DNA from: Bacillota bacterium
Lineage (GTDB): Bacteria; Bacillota; Dehalobacteriia; UBA4068; UBA4997
Assembly (NCBI GenBank): GCA_017398165.1
Contig: JAFQHB010000148.1
Location: 1 to 12,001 of the forward strand
Direction of reading: 5' to 3'
DNA: 12,001 bases
The translations under genes and the position numbers were made by a program. Below, piece after piece: positions 6,838 to 12,001 of the stretch. The notes under the pieces are model-generated. The model was not told the DNA's origin, did no database searches, and saw only the letters and a program-made list of their open reading frames with translations. Numbering within the stretch: position 1 is the first letter of the stretch; every line of letters begins with the position of its first letter.

Positions 6838-7785
6838 ATGTTTGGAATTGAAAAGCCGAAAATCCAATGCGTAGAGATCTCGGAAGACCATACCCATGGT
6901 ACGTTTGTTGTCGAACCGCTGGAAAAAGGTTACGGGATCACGCTTGGTAATTCTTTGCGGAGAGTTTTATTGTCTTCCTTGCCCGGCGCTGCAGTATCTT
7001 CTGTGCAGATCGAGGGAGTCTTGCATGAGTTCACCACTATCCCGGGTGTGATGGAGGATGTCGCTGATATCATCCTGAACCTGAAGGGACTTTCGGTGAA
7101 GATGTATGGCTCGGATGAGCAGGTGGTCTACATTGAGGCCAACGGCCCCTGTGAGGTCACTGCTGCCGATATCCGTGTCAACTCTGACGTGGAGATTATG
7201 AATCCCACACATCATATCGCTAATCTGGACGTAGACGGCCGTTTGTTTATGACTATCACTGTCAACAAAGGCCGGGGCTACGTCAGTGCGGAGAAGAACA
7301 AGAAAGAGGGCCAGCCGATCGGCATTATCCCGGTCGACTCTCTGTTCTCGCCGGTCGTAAAGGTGAACTTCCGTGTGGAGAATACCCGTGTCGGCCAGCA
7401 CACTGATTTTGATAAACTGACGCTGGACGTCTGGACTGACGGTACGCTGACTCCTGATGAGGCTGTCAGCACCAGCGCGCGTATCCTGACTGATTATCTG
7501 CAGCTCTTTGTTTGCCTGTCTGATACCGTACCGGATGAGATCGGCCTGATCGATGCCGAGGAGGATGGCAAGGATAAGCTGCTGGAGATGACCATTGACG
7601 AGCTGGATCTGTCGGTTCGTTCTTCGAACTGTCTGCATCGTGCGGGCATCAACACCGTACAGGAATTGATCCAGCGTTCTGAGGATGATATGATGAAGGT
7701 CAGAAACTTGGGTCGCAAGTCTCTGGAAGAGGTCATCAACAAACTGGCGGAGATGAATCTCTCGCTGCGTGCCAATGATGACTGA
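6838..7785 (+). CDS. rpoA: DNA-directed RNA polymerase alpha subunit
   Basis: Alpha dimerises to seed core RNA polymerase assembly, and its C-terminal domain contacts UP elements and activators. The 315-residue product has the N-terminal dimerisation domain (GTFVVEPLEKGYGITLGNSL at 21-40, RRVLLSSLPG at 41-50, a second conserved block around 160-230), an acidic linker near 232-250 (AEEDGKDKL), and the C-terminal domain with LDLSVRSSNCLHRAGINTVQ at 256-275 and VRNLGRKSLEEV at 288-299. R261 corresponds to the DNA-contacting R265 of E. coli. AAGGGGG at 6821-6827 is 10 bases from ATG 6838. Length and domains are normal. Confidence 0.98.
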   Translation: MFGIEKPKIQCVEISEDHTHGTFVVEPLEKGYGITLGNSLRRVLLSSLPGAAVSSVQIEGVLHEFTTIPGVMEDVADIILNLKGLSVKMYGSDEQVVYIEANGPCEVTAADIRVNSDVEIMNPTHHIANLDVDGRLFMTITVNKGRGYVSAEKNKKEGQPIGIIPVDSLFSPVVKVNFRVENTRVGQHTDFDKLTLDVWTDGTLTPDEAVSTSARILTDYLQLFVCLSDTVPDEIGLIDAEEDGKDKLLEMTIDELDLSVRSSNCLHRAGINTVQELIQRSEDDMMKVRNLGRKSLEEVINKLAEMNLSLRANDD

Positions 7786-7818
7786 GATAACTGAAGTGAA
7801 AATTCAAGCGACGGAAAA

Positions 7819-7843
7819 TTACGACGATTGATTTTACGACGAT
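7819..7843 (+). repeat. Short direct repeat in the rpoA-rplQ gap
   Basis: TTACGACGAT occurs at 7819-7828 and again at 7834-7843, a 15-base period. The surrounding bases also echo each other (CGACGGAAAA before, GAACGGAAAT after), so the gap looks like an imperfect local duplication. The 92-base gap (7786-7877) is long compared with most in the cluster. There is no inverted structure or promoter match strong enough to call. Confidence 0.4.
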
Positions 7844-7877
7844 GGAACGGAAATAAATTTGTGAAGGAGGAGCAGGA

Positions 7878-8216
7878 ATGGCCTATCGCAAACTGGGCAT
7901 GAAAAGCGCGCATCGCCGCGCCATGCTGAGAAATATGACCACCTCTTTGCTGAAGGAAGGTCAGATCGAAACTACCTTGACCCGTGCTAAGGAAGTTCGC
8001 TCTACCGCTGAGAAAATGATCACCCTGGGCAAAAGAGGCGACCTGCATGCTCGCCGTCAGGCTCTGGATTACATCCAGGAAGAGGGCGTTGTCTGCAAGG
8101 TTTTTGATGAGCTGGCATCCAAATATGCCGACCGTCAGGGTGGTTACACCCGTATCATCAGAACCAATCGCCGTCAGGGCGACGGTGCACCGCTGGCTAT
8201 CATTGAGCTGGTCTAA
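7878..8216 (+). CDS. rplQ: 50S ribosomal protein L17
   Basis: L17 is a large-subunit protein near the polypeptide exit tunnel. The 112-residue product begins MAYRKLGMKSAHRRAMLRNM and continues TTSLLKEGQIETTLTRAKEV (21-40), with the C-terminal block GGYTRIIRTNRRQGDGAPLA (88-107) and IIELV. This is the compact core form of the family. AAGGAGG at 7864-7870 is 7 bases from ATG 7878. It is the last ribosomal gene before a 228-base gap. Confidence 0.98.
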   Translation: MAYRKLGMKSAHRRAMLRNMTTSLLKEGQIETTLTRAKEVRSTAEKMITLGKRGDLHARRQALDYIQEEGVVCKVFDELASKYADRQGGYTRIIRTNRRQGDGAPLAIIELV

Positions 8217-8280
8217 TCCGCTCGGGATGAACTGCCGGATGCAGTAAAATGTGGTTTTGATACTCTTATCTGGGATTTGA

Positions 8281-8348
8281 ATTAAAGTCAGGACGTTTCT
8301 TTTCGATATCAGTGCGATATCAGGTGAGGGGAAAGTCCTGACTTTAAT
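8281..8348 (+). terminator. Long hairpin after rplQ, probable end of the alpha-operon transcript
   Basis: ATTAAAGTCAGGAC at 8281-8294 is the exact reverse complement of GTCCTGACTTTAAT at 8335-8348. After one G-A mismatch the arms can continue as about eight weaker pairs, many G-U (8296-8303 with 8326-8333). The loop contains two copies of CGATATCAG (8304-8312 and 8315-8323); their GATATC cores are self-complementary and can pair with each other across 5 bases. It starts 65 bases after the rplQ stop, where transcript termination is expected. The bases after the stem (AATATATG) are not a clean T-run, so intrinsic termination is uncertain; processing, mRNA 3'-end protection or attenuation before ecfA1 are alternatives. 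The 14-base perfect stem is seen directly; the function is inferred. Confidence 0.55.
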
Positions 8349-8366
8349 AATATATGTGCGGGTTGG

Positions 8367-8396
8367 TTGACAATTATCGCCGGGAGGCGGAGATAG
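8367..8396 (+). promoter_or_regulatory. Possible weak promoter upstream of ecfA1
   Basis: A perfect -35-like TTGACA lies at 8367-8372. The best -10-like match is GATAGT at 8392-8397 (four of six bases, 19-base spacing); no better TATAAT-like hexamer sits at 17. It falls between the hairpin and ecfA1, where an ECF-operon promoter would be expected, but the poor -10 and long spacer make this a low-confidence call. Confidence 0.25.
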
Positions 8397-8398
8397 TA

Positions 8399-8473
8399 AT
8401 GCTGCCGGTCGGCGGCGGGTATATCGGGGAAGGAGTCGGGCTGTATGTTTCGTCTGGAGAATGTAACATATGA
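8399..8473 (+). CDS. Possible 24-codon leader peptide overlapping the ecfA1 start
   Basis: ATG 8399 opens a 24-codon frame reading MLPVGGGYIGEGVGLYVSSG then ECNI, with TGA at 8471-8473, in a different frame from ecfA1. GGGAGG at 8382-8387 lies 11 bases upstream. The frame spans the ecfA1 Shine-Dalgarno and start and ends 26 bases inside that gene. It could couple translation or simply be chance in G-rich sequence. The peptide resembles nothing I recognise and has no run of repeated regulatory codons. Confidence 0.2.
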   Translation: MLPVGGGYIGEGVGLYVSSGECNI

Positions 8474-9242
8474 ATATCAGGCCGGGGTAAAAGCACTGGC
8501 GGATGTATCGCTGCACATACCGAGGGGCTGCTGGGCGGCGGTGATCGGGGCGAATGGCAGCGGCAAGAGCACTATGGCCCGGCATTTGAACGGTCTGCTG
8601 GCGGCAACATCCGGACGGGTGCTGGTGGATGGACGCGATGTGAATGAGTATGCCAATGTCCAGCAGCTGCGGCGCAAGGTGGGCATAGTCTTTCAGAATC
8701 CCGATAACCAGATCGTCGGCAACAGTGTGGAAGAGGACGTGGCCTTTGGGCCGGAGAATCTGGGTGTGCCGCGGGATGAAATGCGCCGCCGCATCACCGA
8801 GGTGCTGGGTATGGTGGGGCTGGTCGGGCGTGAGAAGGCCGATCCGAACAATCTCTCCGGTGGGCAGAAGCAGCGGTTGGCTATCGCCGGTGCGCTGGCG
8901 ATGCAGCCCGAGGCGCTGATTCTGGATGAGGCTACGGCGATGCTGGACCCGGTGGGTGCGGCTGAGGTATTGGAGGTATTGCGGCGGCTGCACGCCGGCG
9001 GCATGACCATCGTTATGATAACGCACAGCATGGCTGAGGTGGCCGAGGCTGAGCTGGCGGTGGTGATGGCGAACGGGCGTTTGCAGATGGCGGCGCCACC
9101 GGCGGAGATATTCCGCCGCGAACAGGAGCTGCGTGGCTGGCATATCGAGCTGCCGCCGGTAACGCAGTTGGGTAATATGCTGGGTATGAAAGGCTGCCTG
9201 AGCCTGGATGAATTATTGACCCGGCTGGATGTCGGCAGGTGA
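8445..9242 (+). CDS. ecfA1: ECF transporter ATPase EcfA1
   Basis: One of two ATPases of an energy-coupling factor importer; with EcfA2 and EcfT it powers uptake of vitamins or metal ions through substrate-specific S-components. The 265-residue ABC domain has Walker A GANGSGKST (35-43), Q-loop FQNPDNQ (83-89), signature LSGGQ (137-141), Walker B ALILDEATAMLD (157-168) and switch histidine H194 (ITHSM). A C-terminal extension beyond about 215 is typical of EcfA. AAGGAG at 8430-8435 sets ATG 8445. The gene follows rplQ as in many Bacillota (B. subtilis ybxA position; older name cbiO). It is richer in CTG/CGG/GCG codons than the ribosomal genes. Confidence 0.94.
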   Translation: MFRLENVTYEYQAGVKALADVSLHIPRGCWAAVIGANGSGKSTMARHLNGLLAATSGRVLVDGRDVNEYANVQQLRRKVGIVFQNPDNQIVGNSVEEDVAFGPENLGVPRDEMRRRITEVLGMVGLVGREKADPNNLSGGQKQRLAIAGALAMQPEALILDEATAMLDPVGAAEVLEVLRRLHAGGMTIVMITHSMAEVAEAELAVVMANGRLQMAAPPAEIFRREQELRGWHIELPPVTQLGNMLGMKGCLSLDELLTRLDVGR

Positions 9243-9276
9243 GTGCCGGTGATTTTATGGCAGGGAGGCGAAGCGG

Positions 9277-10146
9277 ATGGCATTGAGGATGAGCGGCGTT
9301 TGCTGTACCTATGGCGAGAATGACGCCTGGCGGGCGGCAGCCGTGCGGGATATCAGCCTGACGGTGGAGCGCGGCGAGATCGTGGGTATCGTGGGGCATA
9401 CCGGCAGCGGCAAGAGTACTCTGGCGCAGCTTGTATGCGGTCTGCTGCCGGCTGATTGCGGCGAAATATGGCTGGAGGATCTGTGCCTGACTGCTAAAAA
9501 GCCGCCCAAAGCATCTGAGCTGATACGCCGGGCGGGGATGGTTTTTCAGTATCCGGAGCATCAGCTTTTTGCCGAGACTGTGGCCGGGGAGATCGCCTAT
9601 GGGCCGGAAAATCTGGGCTGGAAGCCGGATGAGATACAGCGCGAGGTGCGGCGTATTGCGGCCGAGCTGGGGATAGCAGAGGATATGCTGGCGGCCAACC
9701 CCTATCAGCTATCCGGCGGTGAGAAGCGCAAGGTGGCGCTGGCCAGCGTGCTGATACTGCGCCCGGCGCTGCTGGTGCTGGATGAGCCTTTCGTCGGGCT
9801 GGATGCGGTAGCGCGGCAGGAGTTTATGGATATGCTGCTGAAATGGCGCGAGGAAAACGACAGCACCATACTTTGCATCAGCCACGATATCGACCAGCTG
9901 GCGGCATTTTGCCGACGGCTGCTGGTGCTGTGCCGGGGAGAGCTGCGGCTGGATATGCCGGTGCGTCAGGCGTTCTCTCAGGTGGAATTGCTGCGGGAGT
10001 GCGGCGTGGAGCTGCCGCTGGCGCGTCGGGCAGTGCTGGAGCTGGCCGCGCGCGGCTGGCCGGTGGCAACTGATGCCTTGACACTGGCCGAAGCGGCGGC
10101 AGCCATAAAAGCGGCGGCAAAGGGCGGTGATGCTGATGGCTGCTAA
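9277..10146 (+). CDS. ecfA2: ECF transporter ATPase EcfA2
   Basis: Second ATPase of the ECF module, forming a heterodimer with EcfA1. The 289-residue product has Walker A GHTGSGKST (40-48), Q-loop FQYPEHQLF (90-98), the EcfA2-type signature LSGGEKRKVA (145-154), Walker B LLVLDEPFVGLD (165-176) and switch histidine H203 (CISHDID). GGGAGG at 9263-9268 is 8 bases from ATG 9277. The 34-base gap after ecfA1 and the overlap with ecfT indicate one operon. The C-terminus ends in an alanine/lysine-rich tail (about 272-283). The different signature (GGE here, GGQ in EcfA1) supports two distinct subunits rather than a recent duplicate. Confidence 0.94.
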   Translation: MALRMSGVCCTYGENDAWRAAAVRDISLTVERGEIVGIVGHTGSGKSTLAQLVCGLLPADCGEIWLEDLCLTAKKPPKASELIRRAGMVFQYPEHQLFAETVAGEIAYGPENLGWKPDEIQREVRRIAAELGIAEDMLAANPYQLSGGEKRKVALASVLILRPALLVLDEPFVGLDAVARQEFMDMLLKWREENDSTILCISHDIDQLAAFCRRLLVLCRGELRLDMPVRQAFSQVELLRECGVELPLARRAVLELAARGWPVATDALTLAEAAAAIKAAAKGGDADGC

Positions 10147-10957
10147 GAAACGGCAGATACGCTTCGGTGCGTATTATCCGGCGGAATCCCCGGTACATAG
10201 CCTGGACCCCCGTGCTAAGATCATCGCGATGTTGCTTTTCCTGACCGGGATATTGTTCGTGGAGTCTTATGCGTGGTTTGCGGCGGTATATGCTTTTGGT
10301 TTGCTGGCGCTGCGGCTGGCGCGGATACCGGCAGGCAAGGCATTCGGCGCGGTGCGCGGGCTGGTGGTGCTGCTGATCTTTACGGCTCTGATCAATGCTT
10401 TCTTTACCCGGGGCGAGATGGTGCTGTGGCAATACGGTGCGCTGACGCTGACGCTGGAAGGTCTGCACCGCAGTGCGCTGATGCTGCTGCGGCTGGTGGC
10501 GATGGTGGCGTTCTCCGGTCTGTTGACGTTTACCACCACGCCGATCGCACTTTCTGACGCGTTGGAGAGTTTGGGAAGGCCGTTGGCGCGGTTTGGCTTC
10601 CCGGCGCATGAGTTTGCGATGATGATGACGATCGCACTGCGCTTTATCCCGGTGCTGCTGGAGGAAGCCGACAAAATAATGAAGGCACAGCGCAGCCGGG
10701 GCGGCGATTGGCGCGAGGGCAGCCTGACCCGCCGTATGAAAGGTATAATCGCAGTGGTGGTGCCGCTGCTTTTCAACGCACTGAAGCGGGCGGATGACCT
10801 GGCTATCGCGATGGAGGCGAGAGGATATATCGGCGGCAAGGGCAGAATCAGCCTGCGTGAGCTGCGCTGGCGGCCGGTGGATACTGCCGTGCTGCTGGTG
10901 GTGCTGGTTTTCGTGGCACTGCTGGTGGCAAGCCGATGGCTGCCGCCGCTGTGGTGA
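10136..10957 (+). CDS. ecfT: ECF transporter transmembrane coupling protein EcfT
   Basis: EcfT is the membrane subunit linking the EcfA ATPases to S-components. The 273-residue product has a short cytosolic N-terminus with the family motif HSLDPRAKI (21-29), hydrophobic segments at roughly 30-62, 74-90, 112-133 and 205-215, plus a final segment near 249-266. Two coupling-helix motifs are visible: SRG in KAQRSRGGDW (183-192) and ARG in AMEARGYIGG (225-234), which bind the ATPase grooves. ATG 10136 is preferred because GGTGAT at 10126-10131 places the anti-Shine-Dalgarno pairing correctly; ATG 10130 and GTG 10127 are alternatives. It overlaps the ecfA2 end by 11 bases. No S-component gene is in the window, so this looks like a shared (group II) module. 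Confidence 0.93.
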   Translation: MAAKKRQIRFGAYYPAESPVHSLDPRAKIIAMLLFLTGILFVESYAWFAAVYAFGLLALRLARIPAGKAFGAVRGLVVLLIFTALINAFFTRGEMVLWQYGALTLTLEGLHRSALMLLRLVAMVAFSGLLTFTTTPIALSDALESLGRPLARFGFPAHEFAMMMTIALRFIPVLLEEADKIMKAQRSRGGDWREGSLTRRMKGIIAVVVPLLFNALKRADDLAIAMEARGYIGGKGRISLRELRWRPVDTAVLLVVLVFVALLVASRWLPPLW

Positions 10958-10967
10958 GAGGTGTGTT

Positions 10968-11777
10968 ATGAGATTAAAGCTGACGGTGGCCTATGACGGC
11001 TCGGAGTTTGTGGGTTGGCAGCGGCAGAACCTGCCGGGGGCGAATAACCGCAGTGTGCAGGGCGAGCTGGAGAAATCGCTGCGTCATATACTGGGGCAGC
11101 CGGTGAGTGTGCAGGGTGCCGGGCGGACGGACAGCGGTGTGCACGCGCTGGGGCAGGTGGCCAGCTGTGCGGTGGATACCGGGATGCCGGTTGAGCGGCT
11201 GGCCTACGCATTGAATAACAGCCTGCCGGGTGATGTGCGTATCATAGCGGTGGAGGCGGTGGATGAGGACTTTCACGCCCGCTTTGCCAAAAGCGCCAAG
11301 GAGTATCGTTATTATATGGTGCTGGGGCGTCAGGCCGGGGCTTTTGATCAGCGGTATGCGTGGTTTTGCCCGTATCGGCTGGATGCGGCGGTGATGCAGC
11401 GGGCGGCGCAGGTATTCATCGGTGAGCATAATTTCCGCAGCTTCTGCGGCAAGAGTGCGGTGGTGACGACCTATGTCAGGACGCTGTATCATTCGGAGTT
11501 TGGCTTGTGCCTGCCGGAGGATGCGCCGGAGCATTTGCGGACGCTGGCCGGGGACGGGGTGCTGTATCAATATCGGGTGCAGGGCAGCGGATTCGTCTAT
11601 CGGATGGTGCGTCTGCTGGTGGGTGCGCTGACGGCGGTGGGGCGCGGCAGGCTGGATGAAGCGGCACTGTGCAGGGCTTTGGAGCATCCGGTGGAACAAC
11701 CGCCGGCACCGGCGGCGCCGGCCAGGGGGCTGTATCTGCATCACATAGAATATGACAGCGCACCGCAGACGTGCTGA
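10968..11777 (+). CDS. truA: tRNA pseudouridine(38-40) synthase TruA
   Basis: Converts uridines 38, 39 and 40 of the tRNA anticodon stem-loop to pseudouridine. The 269-residue product starts MRLKLTVAYDGSEFVGWQRQ, and carries the catalytic motif GRTDSGVHALGQV (52-64) with nucleophile D55, LNNSLPGDVRI (82-92), DFHARFAKSAKEYRYYM (101-117) and the C-terminal GSGFVYRMVRLLVGAL block. ATG 10968 follows GAGAGGTG at 10956-10963, which overlaps the ecfT stop, so they are probably cotranscribed. The frame is open upstream to about 10794, but that lies inside ecfT and adds unrelated residues. The C-terminal region has a Pro/Ala-rich run (QPPAPAAPARG). Order ecfT-truA, with rplM-rpsI expected next, is standard in Bacillota. 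Confidence 0.96.
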   Translation: MRLKLTVAYDGSEFVGWQRQNLPGANNRSVQGELEKSLRHILGQPVSVQGAGRTDSGVHALGQVASCAVDTGMPVERLAYALNNSLPGDVRIIAVEAVDEDFHARFAKSAKEYRYYMVLGRQAGAFDQRYAWFCPYRLDAAVMQRAAQVFIGEHNFRSFCGKSAVVTTYVRTLYHSEFGLCLPEDAPEHLRTLAGDGVLYQYRVQGSGFVYRMVRLLVGALTAVGRGRLDEAALCRALEHPVEQPPAPAAPARGLYLHHIEYDSAPQTC

Positions 11778-11936
11778 TGATGGGCGGGCCGGTGGTGTGT
11801 TGTGATGAGTGTCAGCAAATCAGGAAAACATTACAGTTAAATCCCTGATGCAGTCTCGGGCAATCTTTATGGAAGAAAATTGTGAAGAGGCTGTAAAAAA
11901 AGTTGCCTCGATTGGAAAAAAACTGGCTATTTATGC
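11778..11936. other. Non-coding gap between truA and the next promoter
   Basis: No convincing gene is present on either strand. Weak inverted repeats occur: ATCAGG (11819-11824) with CCTGAT (11844-11849), and GAGGC (11887-11891) with GCCTC (11905-11909) enclosing a run of seven A. Neither is followed by a T-run on the + strand, so I see no clear intrinsic terminator for truA. The sequence is more A/T-rich than truA, as expected for an intergenic region. Confidence 0.5.
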
Positions 11937-11965
11937 TTGACAATGGGCTTGAGAGCAGATATAAT
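11937..11965 (+). promoter_or_regulatory. Consensus SigA promoter, probably for rplM-rpsI beyond the window
   Basis: TTGACA at 11937-11942 and TATAAT at 11960-11965 are both perfect consensus hexamers, separated by 17 bases. Transcription would start near 11971-11973 and read rightward out of the window. In Bacillota truA is usually followed by rplM and rpsI (L13 and S9), so this is most likely their promoter; that target is inferred from synteny. It is by far the strongest promoter match in the window. Confidence 0.8.
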
Positions 11966-11976
11966 TTTAAGGTAGC

Positions 11977-12000
11977 GACACTTTCCGCCCCGTTAGTGTC
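11977..12000 (+). promoter_or_regulatory. 5' leader hairpin just after the predicted transcription start
   Basis: GACACT at 11977-11982 is the reverse complement of AGTGTC at 11995-12000, with a 12-base C-rich loop. It lies within about ten bases of the predicted start, so it would be the 5' end of the new transcript. An L13-binding leader RNA upstream of rplM is known in Bacillota, and this could be its first stem. The window ends here, so the identity cannot be tested. Confidence 0.4.
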
Positions 12001-12001
12001 A

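Noticed and set aside
8257..8285. TTGATA at 8257 as the -35 of a promoter before the palindrome
   Set aside because: The hexamer 17 bases downstream (AATTAA) matches TATAAT at only three of six positions and lies inside the inverted-repeat arm.
7494..9143. 549-codon open frame on the - strand opposite rpoA, rplQ and ecfA1
   Set aside because: It is antisense to three certain genes, rich in His/Pro/Arg without domains, and explained by the codon bias of the opposite strand.
9878..10609. 243-codon open frame on the - strand opposite ecfA2 and ecfT
   Set aside because: Its Arg/Gln/His/Pro-rich composition mirrors the GC-rich coding strand; the ECF genes are complete and certain.
10794..10967. 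Upstream extension of truA into ecfT
   Set aside because: It would overlap ecfT by 164 bases and add a Trp/Cys-rich stretch foreign to TruA; ATG 10968 has a good ribosome site.
10974..11744. 256-codon open frame on the - strand opposite truA
   Set aside because: It fully mirrors truA, whose catalytic motif and length are normal; the antisense product shows no domain.
11887..11909. GAGGC...GCCTC inverted repeat after truA as a terminator
   Set aside because: The stem is only five bases and the A-run is in the loop; no T-run follows on the + strand, and none follows on the - strand after the stem.

Overview
This window is an ordinary, well-conserved bacterial chromosomal region: the distal part of the spc ribosomal-protein operon, the alpha operon, the energy-coupling module of an ECF vitamin/metal transporter, and the pseudouridine synthase gene truA. 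Every confident gene is on the + strand. There is no tRNA, rRNA, mobile element, CRISPR array or sign of recent transfer. The gene order rplF-rplR-rpsE-rpmD-rplO-secY-adk-map-KOW gene-infA-rpmJ-rpsM-rpsK-rpsD-rpoA-rplQ-ecfA1-ecfA2-ecfT-truA is the classic Bacillota (Firmicutes) arrangement. Strong Shine-Dalgarno sites precede most genes, and some genes use TTG or GTG starts. Because rpsD (S4) lies inside the alpha cluster, a Clostridia or Negativicutes type organism fits better than Bacillus, where rpsD is elsewhere. The genus cannot be named from this sequence.

Layout. Positions 1-3245 hold the 3' part of rplF, then rplR, rpsE, rpmD, rplO and secY (spc operon). Positions 3261-5193 hold adk, map, a small KOW-domain gene and infA, closely packed with overlapping stop/Shine-Dalgarno signals. 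Positions 5214-8216 hold rpmJ, rpsM, rpsK, rpsD, rpoA and rplQ. A 228-base gap (8217-8444) follows, with a long perfect inverted repeat that probably ends the ribosomal transcript, plus a possible weak promoter. Positions 8445-10957 hold ecfA1, ecfA2 and ecfT, followed 10 bases later by truA. After truA, 159 bases show no gene; then a consensus sigma-70/SigA promoter (TTGACA, 17 bases, TATAAT) and the first hairpin of a leader reach the window edge. By synteny this promoter probably serves rplM-rpsI.

Together the genes make ribosomal subunits (L6, L18, S5, L30, L15, L36, S13, S11, S4, L17), the translocon channel SecY, adenylate kinase, N-terminal methionine removal, initiation factor 1 and the RNA polymerase alpha subunit. 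The ECF module supplies the shared ATPases and transmembrane coupling protein for S-components encoded elsewhere, and TruA modifies tRNA anticodon arms. Codon choice changes along the window: the ribosomal genes favour GGT/CGT/GCT codons, while map, the KOW gene and especially ecfA1-truA are richer in CTG, CGG and GCG. This looks like an expression-related difference rather than foreign origin.

I found no undescribed system. The points most worth a second look are non-coding: the palindrome after rplQ, a possible leader peptide overlapping the ecfA1 start, the promoter and hairpin at the right edge, and the cysteine-free S4 beside a zinc-type L36.
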